This document shows positions 59,905-64,000 of a DNA stretch of 64,000 bases, in pieces; within the stretch, counting starts at the first letter, position 1, and each line of letters begins with the position of its first letter. Position numbers and translations under genes: made by a program. Location: assembly GCA_950295325.1 (NCBI GenBank), contig OX485806.1, positions 6,262,001 through 6,326,000 on the forward strand. The letters run 5' to 3'. This DNA comes from Polytrichum commune. Lineage: Eukaryota; Streptophyta; Polytrichopsida; Polytrichales; Polytrichaceae. Under the pieces are notes generated by a model. That model saw only the letters and a list, made by a program, of their open reading frames with translations, was not told the DNA's origin and searched no databases.

Positions 59905-61206
59905 GTTTCTTTATTTATTTATTCACAATACCAATAGTTCAATATGGAAATGCTTAACAAAATTGTCCAATTTATATCCATGCCCTAAATCACAATCTAT
60001 AACTCAATACCTAACAATCCATACTGTGCTATACAATCTATAACATGGATACGCTGATATGTGCAATTAGGTTGCTCCACAATCATTTATTGACATTTCA
60101 CACAATTTTGGATATTTACTACTACAGTAACAAATTCAAGTAGTTTTTTTTAATAGTTCCTATATGGATGCATAAACAAACTTATAAACTTCTATGACAT
60201 GGTTTTCAACCAAGGTAAATTGCATGGGTAAAGAGGCAACCTATTCGTGAAGGCAACCTATTTGCACATATTAGTGTAAAAGGCTTTCTATATGGCAAAT
60301 GTAGAGAAATGGTCATTGATTAAAGAATGCAACCATCAACCACGTAAGGGGAAAGACAAGTGATTGGCAATGATGAGTCATGCACTTTTGAGTTTATTGG
60401 TACAAATTTTGAAGTGGCACACAATGTGTTGACATGGCAAGAAAAAGACATCCTACCACTTTCGGGCACTATTATCCGAAAGTTCTTTGTTTATTGGCAA
60501 CTGGAAAACGACCCATTTGGAGTTGGCCTACATTTGATGCTACAATAGTGATCATAGTGAAAAATGCCACCTTGTGGTAGTGCTTGGTCCGGAACTTTAT
60601 GTCATCTTCCCACTATGCGGAAAAGGGAGGAAAAATGGAGGACAAAGGGACCTAAGGGCATTACCTACCCAACCTTGACCCGTTCCGTTGGGCCGCTTGT
60701 GTCAACATGTGCTACAACGAGAGTGATAGGGTGCTTGGGCTTGAAGGCCATCACTTTATTGTCAATCCTAACATTTGTAACATTATTCAGCTACATGTTA
60801 TGGTTTCATTCCAAAAATTAATGGTTAGATTTACAATTTGTTTTCAAAAAGGTTAAATGTTTAAATTTTGCTAGGCCCCCATGGTGTAATTGGTTGCACG
60901 TTTTGGCATGGAGCAACTAGCTGCCGGTGGGGATCCTGGCACATCACACACCAACACATTGTTTCCTAGGTAGGGAGGCAACGGGGATTACCATCTTGGG
61001 CTGGAATTCTTGACCAATCGGTGCATTATTCACTGTAGTCTAAACATGCCCTTAGATTGTTAGAAATGGTCACAAGGGCAACTAAACAATATATAGCAAG
61101 ACTAGATGATTGATGACATGAAGTTGGAGCTAGCTATGTCCTTTGTGATGAACTCCAAAATGCTTAATCATTAAAGTTACAACCACCGTTTCTGAGCATG
61201 TTCTAT
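59905..61206. other. No gene identified
   Basis: Short chance frames only (60360-60548, 60564-60821). Confidence 0.45.
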
Positions 61207-61618
61207 ACATGAGACCTATGGCAGTAACCCGGGTGTGCGCGGGTTACGATAGTTACCTCAAAAATGGTCCAAATAAGAAGAAGAGGGGCTTAGATTGTTA
61301 GGCTCGTCAAGCTCTATTCGCCCTCAGAACAACAACAACTTTTGAGACTTTGGTTTTTGAGACTCCGCCGTACTAGAAGAGGGCGAACTTTGACCATTGT
61401 GACATTGCCAGCAAACACAAGAGCAAACACACACACAAACCCCAAAAGACGCAATGATGAACCCCGTCCCACGTTCATGTTGTTGAGACTGCACTATTCG
61501 CAAAGTGCAAACCAAATGTTGGTCCTATTTTGGGCACCCTCCAAGAAATTTAATTAATTAAATCCGTTCACGCACTTTATAAATTCAGTAACCCGGGTTA
61601 TTGCCATCGGTCTCACAT
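61207..61618. mobile_element. MITE with ends GAGACC...GGTCTC, 404 bp
   Basis: The element is 61211-61614. Left end GAGACCTATGGCAGTAACCC and right end (reverse complement) GAGACCGATGGCAATAACCC continue as GGGT; two mismatches in 24. ACAT occurs directly on both sides (61207-61210 and 61615-61618). A second CGCGGGTTAC copy lies just inside the left end. No coding; contains an (AC)-rich tract near 61425. Superfamily not assigned. Confidence 0.8.
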
Positions 61619-62425
61619 GTACATTTCACATTTTAGATTTCAGGACTAGGGTTGAACTGAACATGTTCTTCGCATTTGTAGTAGTTTTAGTGGAATAGAT
61701 GGAGATGTAGGGATAGAAAGAAGAGACGTATATTGAATATCTACATGTGTGCCTTATGCCCTTTGTGATACACTGCAAAGTGCTCAATCATTAAAGTTTA
61801 AACCTTTGATTTTGGACATGTTCCATACACATACATTTCAAATTTTCAAATCAAAGATGCATTGTAAAGGCCACAATATTCCACCATACCTAGACAATTA
61901 GAGTGGCCCAAATTGATTATTTCCACATTACTCTTCCACCCATGCTACTACAACTACTGTCTAGTGTACATGTTTGAGACATATACAAATGTTTGTATCC
62001 CATAACATTTGTGAGTTGTATTTGTTGTCTTGGGTGAACCCTTTCATTCCCATACGTCACCAAGTGTTACCTTTCCAAATCATGCCATCAAGTGCACTTG
62101 GCTGCATCGATCTTTATAAATAATAATCTCTTTCAACTGTCTGAAGGAGACTGCGATGTTGTCACCTTTCATCCCTTTCAACTTTACGAAATTTTATAGA
62201 GAGTCAACTTGGAGTCACCTCGTGAGTCTTGCCACACTTTTCAACTTTGTTAGTAGGTACGGTTAACTTTCAACCTACCGTACATGAACGTCTTGTACAT
62301 ACGGCACATAGTACCTCATATATTTAACCAAGCGCATTTAAAGTATTCTTCACCTCAGTCTACAAAGTCCTTTTGAATACATGGGTCACCGGTTCCTAGT
62401 AAATAGAGTTCACTTCAAAAAGGGG

Positions 62426-62848
62426 TAAGGTAGAAATACCATAACCCGTGAAAATAAGGTGATTCGCATTGAAGATCTGGTCTGACAATCATGAGATAAT
62501 TTTCCAAAGATAGACGAGAAGGATTCATGAAGAATGCAAATTGTTTCATATTTTTTTGCCTTATATAAAAAATGCTACAATTTCAAAGTGGAAAGATGTC
62601 CAAATTCTTATTCGTTCACTAGATTCTCCCTACACCGAACACGGTAATCCGCATTTCCATACAGAACATTGTCTAAATCGGTTACCTCATGAGTACATTA
62701 ACACTTGACTTCCATTGGCTACACTAAGTGTGCAAGCATTGAAGTTGCCGCCGAGCCATGATCAGTTTTAGAAATGGCAATCACCATTATGACAGCGGTC
62801 TAGTGCACGGCTAGAGGGTAGTTAACGGGTTATGGTATTTCTACCTTA
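62426..62848. mobile_element. MITE with perfect 22-bp inverted ends and TA TSD, 419 bp
   Basis: 62428-62846 begins AGGTAGAAATACCATAACCC (plus GT) and ends with the exact reverse complement, flanked by TA on both sides. A TA duplication fits Tc1/mariner (Stowaway-like) elements, but the terminal sequence is not the classic Stowaway end, so the superfamily is open. No coding. Confidence 0.8.
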
Positions 62849-63280
62849 ATATCATGCATGTGACGAGATCCGTTGTTCATGCTTGTTCATATAGGAGGCA
62901 CTGTTCATATTCATTTTTATTTTTATTTTCAATGCGTGAGCCTAGATTTCTAGAAGTGTGGATTATCAATGTATTCTAACATGAACCCAAAACCATGCCA
63001 TGAATCATGTGTTTTCTTTCTCTCTATAATGAACTTAAATACGATCAACAAGAAACACAATGACATAACATAATTACTCAGCCTTAGATGAGGGAACTTT
63101 GCCCGCGGGAGGGGGGGGGGGGGTTGACTCTTCATACCACATACGAACTAACGTGAGTGTAGGAGAGGTATTATTTTTCTCTAATGTGTACATTTCAAAA
63201 AGTTATTAAGAATTTCAAAAAAAAAAATAGATGTAAAAAAAAGGCTCCTAAAATTTTGAGGTAAATTGACTAAAGATGTG

Positions 63281-63649
63281 CTACTCTAAATATGATATTT
63301 AGTGTCATATGGCATTTAATGTCACTATGGTAGCTTTTTGGATGACGCCTCTTATACATAAGTGAACGATATTGTCATAGACGGTAGATGAGTTCATCCA
63401 TTGGCCAAAACCGTACCTTCTCTTGTCAGCAACTTGTGATGAAATAATGTCACGGATGATTGAAAATTGGATGAAAAATCACTTGGTGAGTGACTTTATA
63501 CTGTAAATCTATAATCCCCCAAAAATTTTACAAGGAATGACAAATAATGTTCGTTAACATCTAGTGTTGGTGACATTATACCAAGGTTTACAATTAGTAT
63601 TGAGCAAGACAATTAGAAATGGTGACATTAAATATCATATTTAGTGTAG
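63281..63649 (-). mobile_element. MITE family A, copy 2 (369 bp, inverted relative to 53895)
   Basis: Starts CTACTCTAAATATGATATTT and ends CATATTTAGTGTAG. Interior aligns to the reverse complement of 53895-54272, sharing TTTTTGGATGAC, CATCCATTGGCC and AGCAACTTGTGATG. The two copies differ at perhaps 15-20 percent of positions by eye, so this family is not recent here. Confidence 0.85.
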
Positions 63650-64000
63650 TTTTCTCCAATCTACCTTAGTTCATCCAAATGACGTGCGTGTGTTTTAGGG
63701 TCATCATTATGAATTATGTCCTATGAATGAAAAACGCTTAACAATTTTCTTGTTGGAAAGTGAAATTGAATTATATATGTAGTAAAGGCCCATTTATTTC
63801 ATAATTTATAGTATGTGTCTGTAGTATAGATATTTATCACATTATAATGATAAGCTAAGTATAAATACATGAGTTCATTTTATAGCCTATTTTTAGTACA
63901 TATACTCTTTTTTCTCTATAAATGTTCCACATATAGGAGTTTTATTTCAAAGTCACCCACGCACGTCATTTGGGTTTCCAGTGAAGAGTCCACCTCCTGA

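Noticed and set aside
1-64000. tRNA, rRNA or other structured RNA genes
   Set aside because: No cloverleaf with A/B-box pairs or rRNA-like blocks was noticed by eye; a tRNAscan-SE and Infernal run would be needed to exclude them.

Overview
The window looks like plant nuclear DNA, most likely from a bryophyte (probably a moss), although no host housekeeping gene anchors that placement. It is AT-rich and gene-poor, with plant-type GT/AG introns, and it is mainly layered transposable elements. The bryophyte guess rests on recalled resemblance of three proteins: the CACTA transposase pair, a coiled-coil/two-membrane-segment pseudogene and a small DUF7748-like protein. All exon models, repeat borders and target-site duplications (TSDs) were found by eye; no database search was run.

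Layout. 1-1686: foldback element with about 390-bp inverted arms. 2024-2789: non-autonomous hAT element with an 8-bp TSD. About 3000-9891, resuming at 31810-32252: remains of an old minus-strand multi-exon gene of unknown family. It is split by a solo LTR (5249-6839, TSD GGAAG) and by the main feature of the window, a 21.9-kb CACTA (En/Spm-type) transposon at 9892-31806. The CACTA element has 64-bp perfect terminal inverted repeats and a CTT TSD. It carries two divergently transcribed, apparently intact genes: a TNPA-like gene on minus (six phase-0 exons, 17175 to 13125) and a TNP2-like transposase gene on plus (five exons, 22240 to 28182). About 5 kb of undefined sequence lies between them, and there are further candidate exons near 12 kb.

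35265-40524: degenerate plus-strand gene resembling DUF7869 proteins. It is cut by two solo LTRs: 37146-38067 (TSD GTTGC, which sits inside a Val-Ala codon pair) and 38968-40386 (same LTR family as the one at 5249). The 37-kb LTR carries an array of about 14 hairpins with a constant TGTCTA centre and changing but complementary arms, the most unusual sequence seen here. 41350-42330: dead coiled-coil gene. 45266-45595: the only compact intact non-transposon reading frame.

48-64 kb: no convincing gene. It holds tandem duplications, several MITE-like elements with clear inverted ends (53895, 56791, 61211, 62428, 63281) and a LINE 3'-end relic (59251-59898, minus).

How the parts relate: TNP2 and the TNPA-like protein are probably the transposition machinery acting on the ends of the 21.9-kb element, so it may be autonomous. 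The nesting order (old genes, then LTR elements now reduced to solo LTRs, then or separately the CACTA with identical ends) gives a relative history of the locus.
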